The notes beneath the pieces are model-generated. The model was not told where the DNA came from. It saw only the letters and a program-made list of their open reading frames with translations, and searched no databases. The translations under genes were made by a program, and so were the position numbers. This document shows, one piece after another, positions 20,990 to 31,993 of a stretch of 64,000 nt of DNA; position 1 is the stretch's first letter, and each line of letters opens with the position of its first letter. This DNA comes from Misgurnus anguillicaudatus (Eukaryota > Chordata > Actinopteri > Cypriniformes > Cobitidae): the NCBI RefSeq assembly GCF_027580225.2, contig NC_073346.2, positions 682,001 through 746,000 on the forward strand, given 5' to 3'.

Positions 20990-22588
20990 TACTTATGGCT
21001 TTCTTATTAGTGGAGGCTGATATTACATTCAAAGTAATTTTGCAGATCTTTCAGGAAGACAGAGAATACAGGTTTAGAATTAGAGAATTTACATTTGTGT
21101 ACATTGTGGGAAATTAATAATAAAGCAAATATTTGTTTGTTTTTGGGGTTAGTGTCATAAAAACAAAATATAACGTTTCTCAAACGTACTGCAAATCCTT
21201 ACACTTAACAAACACATCAATATCTTTCCAAAACTTTTGTATGTAATGACATGACCAAAACAAATGTTCAACGGTTTCATCACAACAAGTCAAACAAAAA
21301 GAGCATAATGTCAGCTCTAAATATTTGTATAAACCTCTTTACAGGGTCTGTGTAAGAGCTTAAAAGAAAATTCTTTCACTTTGTTTGTGAGGAAAACTTT
21401 TTGTTGCAGAGACCATATTTTTGTCCAATTCAGGTTAACAAATAAATTATTCCAAAAAGAAATAGCAGATGGAGCAGAAATCAGGTTCTTAAGATATAAT
21501 GACCTTATCTTATAATTTTTTGCGTGAATAGCTCCCATAACTATAGCAAACTCTTTTGGTGCTATTGGTATTTGCTATTTAGTTAGAAATTCTGCGTAGC
21601 TGAACAAAAGACCCTTCTCACTAAACAATTGCGTCACCAATAATAAACCATTATTAAACCAATTATCAAAAAACAAGGACTTATTTTTGAATAAAATGTT
21701 CTTATTGTTCCAAATATAGCATCTTTGTGGTGAAAAGTTGTGCTTATAAATTAACGCCCAGGCTAAAAGAGCCTGACGATAAAAGTTGGATAGTTTGGTT
21801 GGTTGATTTAATATATCATAATTGCAGGTTAAAAGTAAATTAATACCACCAAAATGTGAGAAGATAAGTTGGGGGAAAACATTCCAAATAGAATGCCAAT
21901 TAACTTTAAATTCAGCCAATTAACTTTGAAAGTGTTGTTGAGGGTTTCAATATCAATGACATTCAGACCACCTTTATTATAGGAGTTTAGTAAGACTGAT
22001 TTCCTCAGATAATGAGATTTATTTTTCCAAAGGAAATTTATTAAAATCTCATTAATTAGTTTAAATATTTGTTTGTCCACATAAAGAGACTTGGCTGCGT
22101 AGGCCAAGCGAGACAGCCCTTCCGCCTTTGTAAGAAATGTTCTACCTTTTAGTGATAAGTCTCTTTGTAGCCAACAATTAAATTTTTTGTGTCTTAGTAA
22201 TAATAGGTTTGAAATTTGCAGAACACCTATCATCTTTAGTAATTAATATACTAAGATATGTAACCTTATTTTTTACAATAATGTTCTCAATTGACGTAAG
22301 AGAGCAATCCTTAATTGGTAACAATTCACACACGAAGCTGCAGAAAAGGGCTGAAGAATATTCAAAGCCAATGAAATTTGTGACGAGTCATATAAAAACA
22401 AGGCTGTATCATCCGCTAGTTGACTAATTTTTATTATATTGTTGCCAATTTTAATACCCTTTAACTGACTATTATTTACATGTGTGCTAAGGAACTGTGT
22501 TGCAATTAGGAATAAATAAGGGGAGACTGTACATCCTTGACGAACTCCCCTTTTTAAAAAAAAATCTGGGTGAAGTACCATTACTTAA
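20990..22588 (-). pseudogene. L1 ORF2, RT core to C-terminus
   Basis: Downstream part of the L1 replication protein. From 22581: GVRQGCTVSPYLFLIATQFL, then ISQLADDTALFL, where the catalytic box reads LADD instead of F/YADD. 21829-22233: KGRTFLTKAEGLSRLAYAAK, FLWKNKSHYLRKSVL and GGLNVIDIETLNNTF. 21575-21919 and 21317-21538: the L1 C-terminal region ending in a zf-RVT-like segment near 21300 (SFKLLHRP and following). Frames change several times and stops are frequent below 21317. Inactive, but unmistakably L1 by domain order. Confidence 0.82.
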
Positions 22589-22852
22589 AGTGGCTGTACG
22601 TAAGATCAGAAATTTCTAACCATTACTGACACCAGTGGCCGTTATAGAAACTGCAGCCAGTCTCATTGTTTGACAGACCATATTTTAGTAAAATGTTGCA
22701 GTGCTACTTTATATTTTCAACAGAAGTCTACTTCTAAAAGTTTTGTAACAGGACACTGTAAAACACACTCCCGACACTCACAATCTTAAAGCACTCGTGC
22801 TCTGAATAAAGATAATTCATATAAGAAAGTAACTTTTGAAACGGTCCTGTGC

Positions 22853-23527
22853 CAGAGCCGGCGCCAGACCATAACTAACAGGAGGGCACTCGGCTTCCAA
22901 CGGGGGGCACGCAATAGCAACAATAACTTGCAAAAACAAGACATTAAAACAACAAATACAGCAAGCACACACTCATACAACTAGTACAGAGTAGACTGTC
23001 AGCTCATTTCCAGTATAAAGTGCAAAAGACCACAAACTATGCTAAAAATTATTGAACTTCGACCGCGGTGTGAGCGCAAGCTGAGCTCCGCTGCGCTCGC
23101 GCTTGGCTCGACGCAACAACAAACCGACCTCGCGCGGCGCAAGCCATTGAAATGAATGGGTTTGCATAAAGATGAAGCAGGCGGTGCTGGTTCGTTCTAA
23201 ATGATCTAATATCCATATTTTACACAATCCATAAAATGCCGTGAAAAAACACGTTGCTATCAAGTCACAAATATGTGAAGACGTAAGACGGGTGAGACAC
23301 GGCAATACATCCAATCAGAGAAACTGGTTTATTTTAATTAAAGAAAACATATATCAACTATATTTTCCTCATTTGATTACATTACAAGTCATGAAACATT
23401 CAATGTTTAATTTATTTGAATTATTCTTGATATATATTAAAGTAATAAAAAACTTTGTAGGGGGGGCACAACAACCTGTTCGGGGGGGGCACTGCCCGCG
23501 AATGCCCCCCCCTTGACGCCGGCCCTG
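22853..23527. mobile_element. non-autonomous hAT element, TSD tcctgtgc
   Basis: Starts CAGAGCCGGCGCCAGACC and ends TTGACGCCGGCCCTG. Exact 8-bp duplication TCCTGTGC at 22845-22852 and 23528-23535. G/C-rich subterminal regions (GGGGGGGCAC near 23490), non-coding. Confidence 0.92.
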
Positions 23528-23538
23528 TCCTGTGCTAC

Positions 23539-23631
23539 ATGCTATCGTCAGCATTACACCACAAAAACAATGTTATCGTTAGCATTACACCACAAAAACA
23601 ATGCTATCGTTAACATTACACCACAAAAACA
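23539..23631. repeat. 31-bp tandem repeat, three units
   Basis: Three 31-bp units built on ATGCTATCGT(C/T)AGCATTAC followed by ACCACAAAAACA, differing at single bases. Confidence 0.85.
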
Positions 23632-24158
23632 ATAAAATAATATATTACAGATGCCTTGTAACTATGTCTTACCTTTGCAGTAAAAAGAAAGCCAGCTCGA
23701 GGTCTGTTTTCATACCCAGCGCTGACCGGAGCTCCCTCCAAGAATTAAATCCCAATCCTTTGTTTACTCTTGTCTTTGCCCCGACGCCGGTCCCGCTTTA
23801 TTTTGGTCGCACTAGATAAGGATTTTTTTCTGTGAGTGTCTGGATTGTGCTTGAAGTTGGTCGCTTCTTTCCATCCATTTGAAACATGCTAGCGATTGGC
23901 GCTGTTTACTAATGGCGTACGTGTCTATATGGAACGCCCAAGTAGACGAGCATGCGCATGACGTCACATTTTGAATTTCGCGCCAATTCGGACCCGACTC
24001 TTCCACACACAAAAGAGCCTACAGGCTGATAGAGACAACCGTGGAGGACACTCAAGGTGTCATTCTTTCTATTACATTATGGTTGGCTCATAAATATACA
24101 AATGAAAACTCTATCTTAAAGATTTTTTTAAGTAATAACCTACATTTAGCCCCTTTAA

Positions 24159-24218
24159 TTTCCATTTACATATAGGATTTGGACCATCTTGCAAAAGGAA
24201 TTACCAAAGCCAATTTTT
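24159..24218 (-). pseudogene. L1 ORF2 fragment between two insertions
   Basis: The minus strand reads KIGFGNSFCKMVQILYVNGN, the L1 RT segment that follows the FDTLEH/FLFEAL motif. It is stranded between the LTR-like insert and the TTAA element and ties the two L1 halves together. Confidence 0.8.
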
Positions 24219-25095
24219 TGTAGAGTGTGGAAATTAATTTTGTTCCATTTTATATTTCTTTAATTAATCATTTTATTCTATAAACATTGTGTGTGTTACA
24301 CATATGCACTGAGCTATTATGTAGAAAGGAGGTGTTTGTGTTTGAGAGTGGGGGTTGCTGAGAGAAAGCAGTGTGTGTGTGTGCGTGTGTGTAGAGGCTG
24401 CAAGGGGGGATTATCTAGGAATGTGCATCTGATAATCATTCAAGATAAAAGAGGCCTAAGGGAAAACATACTGAACAGATGTTTTCTAATGATGATAAAA
24501 GTGTTTGCTTAGAAGTAGTATTGCAGTAAAAGATTTAATATGTGTTTATCTATCTAAAGAAGTTAATGTGTGCCTTATTCATATAACCAATTTTACGAAT
24601 AATGAAATTATGTCATGATATTGAAAAGTGTTCTACATAATAATCACTTTTATCTTACAGTTTGTTTTTTATGAATAAATGAATGTTTTATTAATGATTT
24701 GTTTTTAAGAAAGCATTATAAAAAGCTATGTGAAGTCAATCATATGTAAAGTGGAAAAGTACTGGTGGGAGGGACAAACTGCAGGACTCTCAAAGTTGGG
24801 GGAGGGCAGTTTGTTTTTTTCTTTGTCTGTGTGTTTATCTTTGCCTATAGGCTGAAACTGTGGTGAGGGAGTCGGATTCACGAGGAAAAGCAGCCTTTGT
24901 GGGTGGAGATTCTAAGAAGAAGATCGACGTCACATACTCTATAAATATTTGTTTTCCCAAATGCTGGGAGTTGTTGCTTGCCTATTGTGGCCTTGAAACA
25001 ACCCGGCGCGCTGTAAAACTTTTTCATATCTGATCAATAAATATTCAATTTAGATATTTGTGTCTTTCCTCCAATTATGAACATGCAGATGGACG
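24219..25095 (+). repeat. possible solo LTR or LTR-like insertion in L1
   Basis: About 880 bp separate two L1 segments that should be adjacent. It begins TGTAGAGTGTGG, carries a TATA-like CTATAAATA at 24949-24957 and AATAAA at 25036-25041, spaced as in an LTR, and ends near CCAATTATGAACA or a few bases later. I could not find the expected 4-6 bp flanking duplication, so the right boundary and the class are tentative. No coding sequence. Confidence 0.45.
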
Positions 25096-25495
25096 CCTTA
25101 AAGTCCAACAAGAGCCTCAAATAAAAATTTGTGTTCCAATGTGTCAAAAGCTTTGTAATAATCTAAAAACAAGATGAAGCCATCACTGTCTATTAAATCT
25201 GAATAGTCTAAAATATCAAGAACTAATCTTATATTATTTGATATGTATCTTTTTGCATAAACCCTGACTGTGTTTCGTCAATGATGGAATTCAAAACACA
25301 TTTTAGTCTTTTGGCCAGGACTAATGCTATAACTTTATAGTTGTTATTTAATTGGGCGCCAGTTATCTATTAACAGGGGATCTTTTTTGGGCCTTGGGAT
25401 AAGTGTTATTAATCCTTGGCATAATGTGGCTGGAAGTAACATTTTCTCTTTACTTTCCTCATAAACTTTTAACAAGAATGGTGCTATACTGTGAC
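25096..25495 (-). pseudogene. L1 ORF2 fragment, RT fingers/palm
   Basis: The minus strand starts with HSIAPFLLKVYEE directly at the LTR insertion site and runs to AFDTLEHKFLFEALVGL near 25096-25150. That is the RT segment preceding the piece at 24159. The frame is interrupted by small indels. Its start completes the frame that ends at 39287 on the far side of the LTR retrotransposon. Confidence 0.8.
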
Positions 25496-25607
25496 TGTCA
25501 TGGTTCTGCCATCTTGTCCTTTGTTTAATCTAGTCTTGTGGCAGAATCATGACAGACCCATGTTTTGTGTGGGTTCACGTGGTCTCAGTATTGGTTTACT
25601 AGACCAC

Positions 25608-26277
25608 AGCTGTGTCCCAATTCAAGGGCTGCGACCTTATAAGCATGGGACCTTAAAGATGAGCACTCGGTCTTTCAAGGTGGCAGCCTCAGAAGTTTGC
25701 GAAGAGAACTGAAATGAGACGGTCTAACCTTCGGACGACCCATAATTGGCGTCACCTGCTGCACGCGCCTGTCAGCAGGACATAGCGGAAACGTTTCTGA
25801 CTTATTAAAATAAATATGAAATCAGAAAAATATGAATTTAGTTTAGAAAATATGACACGTTGATGTAGATTAAACTATTCAACAGTATATTAAATTAATC
25901 AACATTAGAAATATATGCATCATAAAATAATAATATTAACACAAAACATAACTTATAATACTAAAACAGTGACAAGAAAAAATGTTTTCAGAAAAATACA
26001 CTTTTTTTAATAAAGGTTTTAATTGTTTATTTTAGAATATCCAGCCGTTATATGTAGCCGTTGCAGGCGCGCAATGAATCTTGGGATATCCTCGGCTGTT
26101 AAGGATCCATTCGTTCTATCCTTAACATCGCGGAGAAATGAGGACGCATTTTGAGGCTTCATTCTAAGCATCCTTTGAATTGGGACGTCCTTACCAGCCT
26201 CAAGTCGCGCTGCTGTGATGCAATCGGTCTTAAAATACGTCCTTAGAAGGTCGCAGCCCTTGAATTGGGACACAGCT
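25608..26277. mobile_element. 670-bp MITE with about 30-bp TIRs, 3-bp TSD cac
   Basis: Begins AGCTGTGTCCCAATTCAAGG and ends with its complement. CAC flanks both sides (25605-25607 and 26278-26280). The 3' LTR carries the uninterrupted site ACCACGTGTTCC near 38885, proving the boundaries. A worn second copy lies at about 38208-38700. A 3-bp duplication suggests a PIF/Harbinger or CACTA-type enzyme, but the CAC target is not the usual TWA. Confidence 0.85.
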
Positions 26278-26501
26278 CACGTGTTCCCTGTGTATTGTCT
26301 CTTTTTATCCTCATCTTCATTGTTTAACTCCTGTCACCTGTTGCCCTCATTAGTTGTCCTCTATTTAAGATCCTTGTGTTTGTTGTCATGTGCTTGTGCA
26401 TTGTTTCCAAATACCTGTGAGTACCCTGTCTAGAAGTTTAGTCTAGTCAAGAGTTTTGTATATTTAGTGTTTTGTCTAGTTTATTGTTTAGTGTCATAGT
26501 C

Positions 26502-27144
26502 TAGTGATGGCGAAGTGAAGCTTTCAACCCAATTGTATCGGAAAAGGTTCATTACTCGAAGCTTTTCAAATCAGAGCTCGATGAGGACCTCTGCTGGTAA
26601 AGGTGCTGAATCACTGAATGTTTCACAACCAAACAACGTATTAATTATAGAAGCAAAAATGAATGGTTTGACAAATTAAGGATACAACAATAAATAAATG
26701 TAACAATATATAAAATACATGACCAAAGCATGTTCCATTTCATACGAATGGTAACACCAAACAAAAATAACAAATTAAGGATAAAGCCTGGTCTTAAAAG
26801 TATAAAGTGTGAACCATTTAAAAAATATCATGGTATTAAGTGGTGCAGAAAAGACTTTTTACTACTATCCTATATATATATATTATATTATAAACTGAAC
26901 TCACTATACAGTAATCGATTTCGTGTAACGCAATACTTCAATACAACCCATGAGGGCGCGCCACGTATCGCACAATTTAAAACCTTTGAATCAGATAACG
27001 AAGCAGTCACGTGGGTGTGAGTGAAACGAAGCTTCGGACGTCATTGGTCATGTGATTTTGCCAGAACGAATCAAGCTTCGATACAAAGCGGTTCATTTTT
27101 TTGACACACGCCTCGGAGCTTCGGTGTCACTGGTAACATCACTA
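26502..27144. mobile_element. non-autonomous hAT element, TSD tcatagtc
   Basis: TAGTGATGGCGAAGTGAAG ... GGTAACATCACTA with an exact 8-bp duplication TCATAGTC at 26494-26501 and 27145-27152. The 3' LTR shows the empty site GTGTCATAGTCTAGTC near 39115. GAAGCTT words recur near both ends. Confidence 0.92.
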
Positions 27145-27300
27145 TCATAGTCTAGTCTTGTCTAGTTTAGTGTTCATTTAATATCTTGTTTATGTTGTTT
27201 TGCCCCCTCGTGGGTTTTGTTTTCTGTTTTGTATTATAAAATAAAGTCCTTTGTTTGTACCGGCTGTCTGCTTTTGGGTTCCATACATCCACATAACAGA

Positions 27301-28285
27301 ATGCACAAGCCAAAACAGAACCCAGCAGATAGCCTTTGTCGTCCCGCCAGGCGGCAGTCGGCTGACCTAGAACTGTGGTGGCAGTCGACTGCCGCCAACA
27401 TGAAGATGGGCAAGGCCCCATTTCCTCCCCAGCAAGAGAGGTCCCTGAGGGGGTATGCCCAGGAGGTGGAAGCGAGGAGGGTTTTGTTGCCAGAGACCCT
27501 CCTCAACTCCTATTTCATCGCGGGTCTCAACGTCCCTCCTCCCTTGCCTGAATGGGAGGAGCTGATCCGCCGCCCGTTCCATGAGGTTGTGGACCAATTG
27601 TGTCGGGAGGAGCTTCAGGTACCCACCAGGGCATCACCATCTGCCACGCTGCCATCTATCCCGGAGGGACGTATCTTGGGAGTGGTGGCGCCTGGCGACC
27701 CAGAACGTTCCCCTCCAGCCCCAGAGAGCTCCTCCGCCATATAATGTCCCTTCGTGGAAAGCGTGAGAGGAGGATATCATGGGAGTCGCCGTCCGAGGGG
27801 TCCTCTTCGGAGCTTGCTGCTTCCACCACTGTCCTCACCTCACCTGCCACGGCATCTGCACCATGTCCGAGAAGGAAGAGGAGGAGGAGGGGGTCACGGT
27901 CATGGTCCCTGTTTCGTCTCCGCTGCCGGACGCAGAGCCCCCTGTGACGGTCCCTGTCTCGTCTTCGCTGCAGGACGCAGCGCCCCCTGTCACGGTCCCT
28001 GTTTCGTCTCCGCTGCCGGACGCAGCGCCCCCTGTCACAGTCCCTGTCTCGTCTCTGCTGCCGGACGCAGCGCCCTCTGTCACGGTCCCTGTCTCGTCTC
28101 CGCTGCCGGCCGCAGCGCCCCCTGTCTCACCGGCTCCTTCTGCTGCTTCCTCCCCTGCACAGTCATCCTGTTCTTCTGCCTGGTCCCCTGCCACTGTCTC
28201 CATGTCCTCCCTGAACTCTCTCCCCTACCCAGTGAGTCCTGGCTCGCCCCCGTCCGCTCCCTTGTCTACCCCTACCATGCCCTAG
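27301..28285 (+). pseudogene. gag-like protein of the LTR retrotransposon
   Basis: The frame beginning MHKPKQNPADSL starts 2 nt after the 5' LTR and runs to 27744 (148 aa from this Met). It has an FPPQQERSLRGYAQE motif, LLNSYFIAGLN and FHEVVDQLCREE, a helical gag-capsid-like segment known from fish LTR elements. A frame change near 27745 leads to a basic patch (CPRRKRRRRG, about 27870-27890 in another frame) and then a Pro-rich C-terminus at 27894-28285 with five 15-residue repeats. No zinc knuckle, protease or RT follows. It may once have packaged RNA for an autonomous relative. The frame also runs upstream into the LTR, so initiation inside the LTR is possible. Gag identity rests on general resemblance. 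Confidence 0.6.
27904..28128 (+). repeat. 45-bp coding tandem repeat, five units
   Basis: Five in-frame 45-bp units encoding variants of VPVSSPLPDAAPPVT at the gag C-terminus. Differences are single bases, consistent with slippage or unequal exchange that keeps the frame. Confidence 0.9.
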
Positions 28286-28649
28286 GACCCTGCCTTGCCT
28301 CCTTTTGTTCCCCTTACCAAGTCTGCATCCCCCACCAAGCCTGTTGCCTCCAAGCTCCCCACCAAGCCTGCCCGGACTCCTCGTCCCAAGCCCTCCACTA
28401 CCCCTGAACCCAAGACTCCTTCCCCACCTAGTCCCACCCAGCCTGGAACCACCTCTTTTTGTGAACTTTGTTTTGCCTCCGCCCCCCTCCCTTGTTTGTT
28501 GTTTTTATTATGTCACCCCAACCCTCTTGTATTGTATTCTTGTCTGCCATTGATGTTATTTGTCATGTTTCTTGGTGTCTGTCTATCTGTCAGTCTGTCT
28601 TGTCCCGTGTCTAGTGTTCCCCTGGGGAGCGTCTGGCAGCCGCTCCTTT

Positions 28650-28660
28650 AGGGGGGGATT
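28650..28660 (+). other. polypurine tract before the 3' LTR
   Basis: AGGGGGGGATT lies one base before the 3' LTR start TGTCATGG at 28662, the expected plus-strand priming site. No matching TGG-type primer-binding site is seen after the 5' LTR. Confidence 0.65.
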
Positions 28661-29430
28661 CTGTCATGGTTCTGCCATCTTGTCCTTTGTTTCAATTCAA
28701 TTCAACTTTATTTATATAGCGCTTTTCACAATACTTAATTGTTTCAAAGCAACTTTACATTAATAGAAGCAGTAAAAGCACAGAAAAACGACAGATAGCA
28801 CAACATAATACACGACAGCATAAGCAGTCAAATTTGCTACGGCTATAACTCGACATTATAAGCGAGCGTATTACTAATGTAACGTCTAGAAGAGGAAGCT
28901 AAGTTAAGGCCAAGAAGGCTGCCTCCCCGGGGTAAAAAAAACCCTAGGAGAAAAAAACCTTGGGCTGTTTAGCCAAGGAAATAAAAAAAGTCCTAGGAGG
29001 GAAAAACCCTTGGGAGATATATGTATATACACACATATAAACGGATAAGGAGATTAAGCAGAGATTAAGCTGGTTCTGTCGGTGATTGTGGTAAGGCATC
29101 AGCTGGGTATCACATTGAAGGACGACCAGTAGATCAGAGGTGGGCCGACTTTCACATTTACCGGAACTGGGTCTGTTTGTCTCATTGTCCTCGGGGTCGA
29201 GGACGAGACAGGGAGAGAAAAACAAAATCATATTAGCGTAGGGGCCGTTCACATGTAATGCAAGTGTCACACAGTGATGTGGTTTAATCAGCTTAGTTTC
29301 AGACAGACTAACTATTGCGGCATAATTATATTATCCACAGTTGAGGATTTTGCAAATTGGGGGCCCACTGCGACGGTATATATGGTAACTAAGGGTCACC
29401 TTCCGGTCTTTAAGAGAAAATGAAACCTGT

Positions 29431-30460
29431 CGAACCGTTTGACTAAGGCCTGTAACCCCACTGTCGTCGTTAATGCAGGTTCAGTGGCAAACGGGTTTAT
29501 ATATTGCATACTATTTACAAGACCACGAGAAAACCCCAACATCACAACCTGACCATACGTGTCAACCCGTTTGACTAAGGCTGGAGGCCCCACTGTCGTC
29601 GTTAATGCAGGTTCAGTGGCAAACGGGTCTGTATGGAATACTATTCACAAGACACATGAAAGCACCAAAATCGCAACCCGACCATACCTGCCAACCCGTT
29701 TGACTAAGGCCTGTAACCCCACTGTCGTCGTTAATGCAGGTTCAGTGGCAAACGGGTCTATATTGCATACTATTTACAAGACCAAGAGAAAACTCCAACA
29801 TCGCAACCTGACCATACGTGTCAACCCGTTTGACTAAGGCTGGAGGCCCCACTGTCGTCATTAATGCAGGTTCAGTGGCAAACGAGTCAGTATGGCATAC
29901 TATTCACAAGGCACACGAAAGCACCAAATCGCAACCCGACCATACGTGCCAACCCGTTTGACTAAGGCTGGAGGCCCCACTGTCGTCGTTAATGCAGGTT
30001 CAGTGGCAAACGGGTCTGTATGGCATACTATTCACAGGACACACAAAAGCACCAAAATCGCAACCCGACCATACCTGCCAACCCGTTTGACTAAGGCCGG
30101 AACCCCTCTGTCGTTGTTAATGCAGGTTCAGTGGCAAACGGGTCTGTATGGCATACTATTCGCAAGACAAATAAAGCGCCAAAATCACAACCCAACCATA
30201 CGTGCCAACCCGTTTGACTAAGGTTGGAGGCCTCACTGTCGTCGTTAATGCAGGTTCAGTGGCAAATGGGTTTGTATGGCATACTATTCACAAGACACAC
30301 GAAACGCCAAAATCCCAACCCGATTATACGTGCCAACCCGTTTGACTAAGGCCGGGAGCCCCACTGTCGTCGTTAATGCAGGTTCAGTGGCAAACGGGTC
30401 TGTATGGCATCCTATTCACAAGACATACGAAAGTTCCAAAATCGCAACCCGACCATACGA
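29431..30460. repeat. about 129-bp satellite array, eight units, in L2 3' UTR
   Basis: Eight head-to-tail units of 127-132 bp; GTTTGACTAAGG recurs at 29437, 29569, 29698, 29828, 29956, 30085, 30212 and 30340. Each unit has an inverted pair CCCGTTTG / CAAACGGG about 60 bp apart, able to form a hairpin. Copy D has a single unit at this position (60985-61110). The open plus-strand frames here come from a unit near a multiple of three and are not genes. Confidence 0.92.
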
Positions 30461-31414
30461 TAAGATATGGTTTTTATTTATTTATTTGGTTGGTCTGTGT
30501 TATGACTGCGAGTGCTTTGTTCCGTACAAATAACTATTTCGAGTTAAGTACCTTTACTAGACAAATTATGCGAATGCTTTGTTGAAGAGAAAAGTTTTAA
30601 GTCTAGATTTAAAATGATCGACTGTGTCTGATTCTCGGACATCGGTTGGTAAATCGTTCCAGAGCTTAGGGGCTAAGTAGGAACAGGATCTTCCACTTTT
30701 AGACACTTTTGATAGTCTAGGGATAATCAAGAGACCAGAATTTTGCGACCGTAGTGTGCGTGATGGATTGTATTCTGATAGTAATTCTCTAAGATATGAG
30801 GGTGCTAGGCCATTTAAAGCTTTGTAGGTGATTAGTGATATTTTGTATGCAATATTTAACTGGTAGCCAGTGTAAAGATGCCAGAATTGGGCTTATGTGG
30901 TCATACTTCTTAGATCGAGTAAGTACCCTTGCAGAAGCGTTTTGAACTAGCTGAAGCTTGTTTACTTGATTTGCATGGCATCCCCCGAGTAGCGAGTTAC
31001 AATAGTCTATTATAGAGGTCATAAAAGCATGGATAAGCTTCTCTGCGTCAGATGTAGACAGTATATGGCGTATTTTCGAGATATTTCTAAGATGGAAGAA
31101 TGCTGTGCGGCAGACGTTGGCGATATGACTATCGAAGGATAAGTTGCTGTCGAACATCACATCTAAGTTCCTAACCGTGGAAGATGGCACCACAGTGCAG
31201 CCATCTATGTGCAACTTGTAATCTGACATATTATGTTTGTAGCGATGAGGTTCAATAATAAGTATCTCTGTCTTATTGGAGTTGAGCTTAAGAAAGTTAT
31301 ATGCCATCCAGTCACTAACATTGCTAATGCAGTCTTATAGCTTAGAAAACGTGTGTGTTTCGCTGGTATGTGAGGAGATGTAAAGCTGGGTATCATCCGC
31401 ATAGCAGTGAAAAC

Positions 31415-31945
31415 CAGAGGTGGAAAGTAACGAATTACATTTACTCACGTTACTGTAATTGAGTAGTTTTTTTGTGTATTTTTACTTTTTTTAGTAGTTT
31501 TTAAAATCTGTACTTTTACTTTTACTTAAGTATGTTTTATTTAAAGTATTGTACTTCGCTACATTTTAAATCATATCCGTTACTGAGTAAAAAATATTTT
31601 AAAAAGCAAGGTGATAAAGACGTGCAACGGATGTAAATGGGCGGGGCCCGGGGGAACGCGCAAAAAGAACCATGGAGACGGACGAGACAGGCGCGGGCTA
31701 ATGCAGACCCGCCTCAGTTCAAATCTTATGAAAGAAACCCCTGGTCATATTTAAGCGACCACTTTCCACTGACGCGAAGCGAGTGTTTCATTTCTATGAA
31801 AGGTAGGATTCATGCTCTTAAGTACGAAATTGCACGACGCGTTTTTAATACCATGCGCATTATCTTCCGAGGTCTAGCAGCTTCGCGTCAAGTCAAACAC
31901 AACTTCAAAATGTCCTTGAGAATGCGCAGGTCATTAGACATTGCA

Positions 31946-31993
<48 letters not shown>

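Larger units (their letters stand above)
22589..24154. mobile_element. TTAA-target DNA element inserted in L1
   Basis: Flanked by TTAA at 22585-22588 and 24155-24158. Outer ends AGTGGCTGTACGTAA and TAACCTACATTTAGCCCCT are imperfect inverted repeats. L1 coding sense continues directly on both sides, giving an occupied-site proof. TTAA is the target of piggyBac and Kolobok elements; no transposase remains to choose between them. It contains a hAT at 22853-23527 and a short tandem repeat. Confidence 0.72.
25496..27298 (+). repeat. 5' LTR with two nested DNA elements
   Basis: Starts TGTCATGGTTCTGCCATC and ends CATCCACATAACA. AATAAA near 27240 and CTATTTAAGATCC near 26362 are candidate polyadenylation and promoter signals. 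Two insertions (25608-26277 and 26502-27144) are absent from the 3' LTR, which gives both empty sites. Confidence 0.88.

Noticed and set aside
27754..28407. 217-aa Cys/Ser-rich plus-strand frame
   Set aside because: Alternative-frame shadow of the 45-bp gag repeat; the Pro-rich frame matches gag-like C-termini better.
28693..28760. tRNA-derived SINE at the TTTATTTATATAGCGC motif
   Set aside because: The motif is the 3' terminus of the L2 LINE and continues into L2 UTR and ORF2; no A and B boxes were seen.
29431..30460. CRISPR-like array
   Set aside because: Units are ~129 bp and similar throughout, with no short repeat/unique spacer pattern; the context is a eukaryotic LINE UTR.
29559..30533. 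Three plus-strand frames encoding a repeated VPTRLTKAGGPTVVVNAG-type peptide
   Set aside because: They arise from the ~129-bp satellite in an L2 3' UTR read antisense. Unit length near a multiple of three keeps the frame open, and frames break wherever units are 127 or 128 bp.
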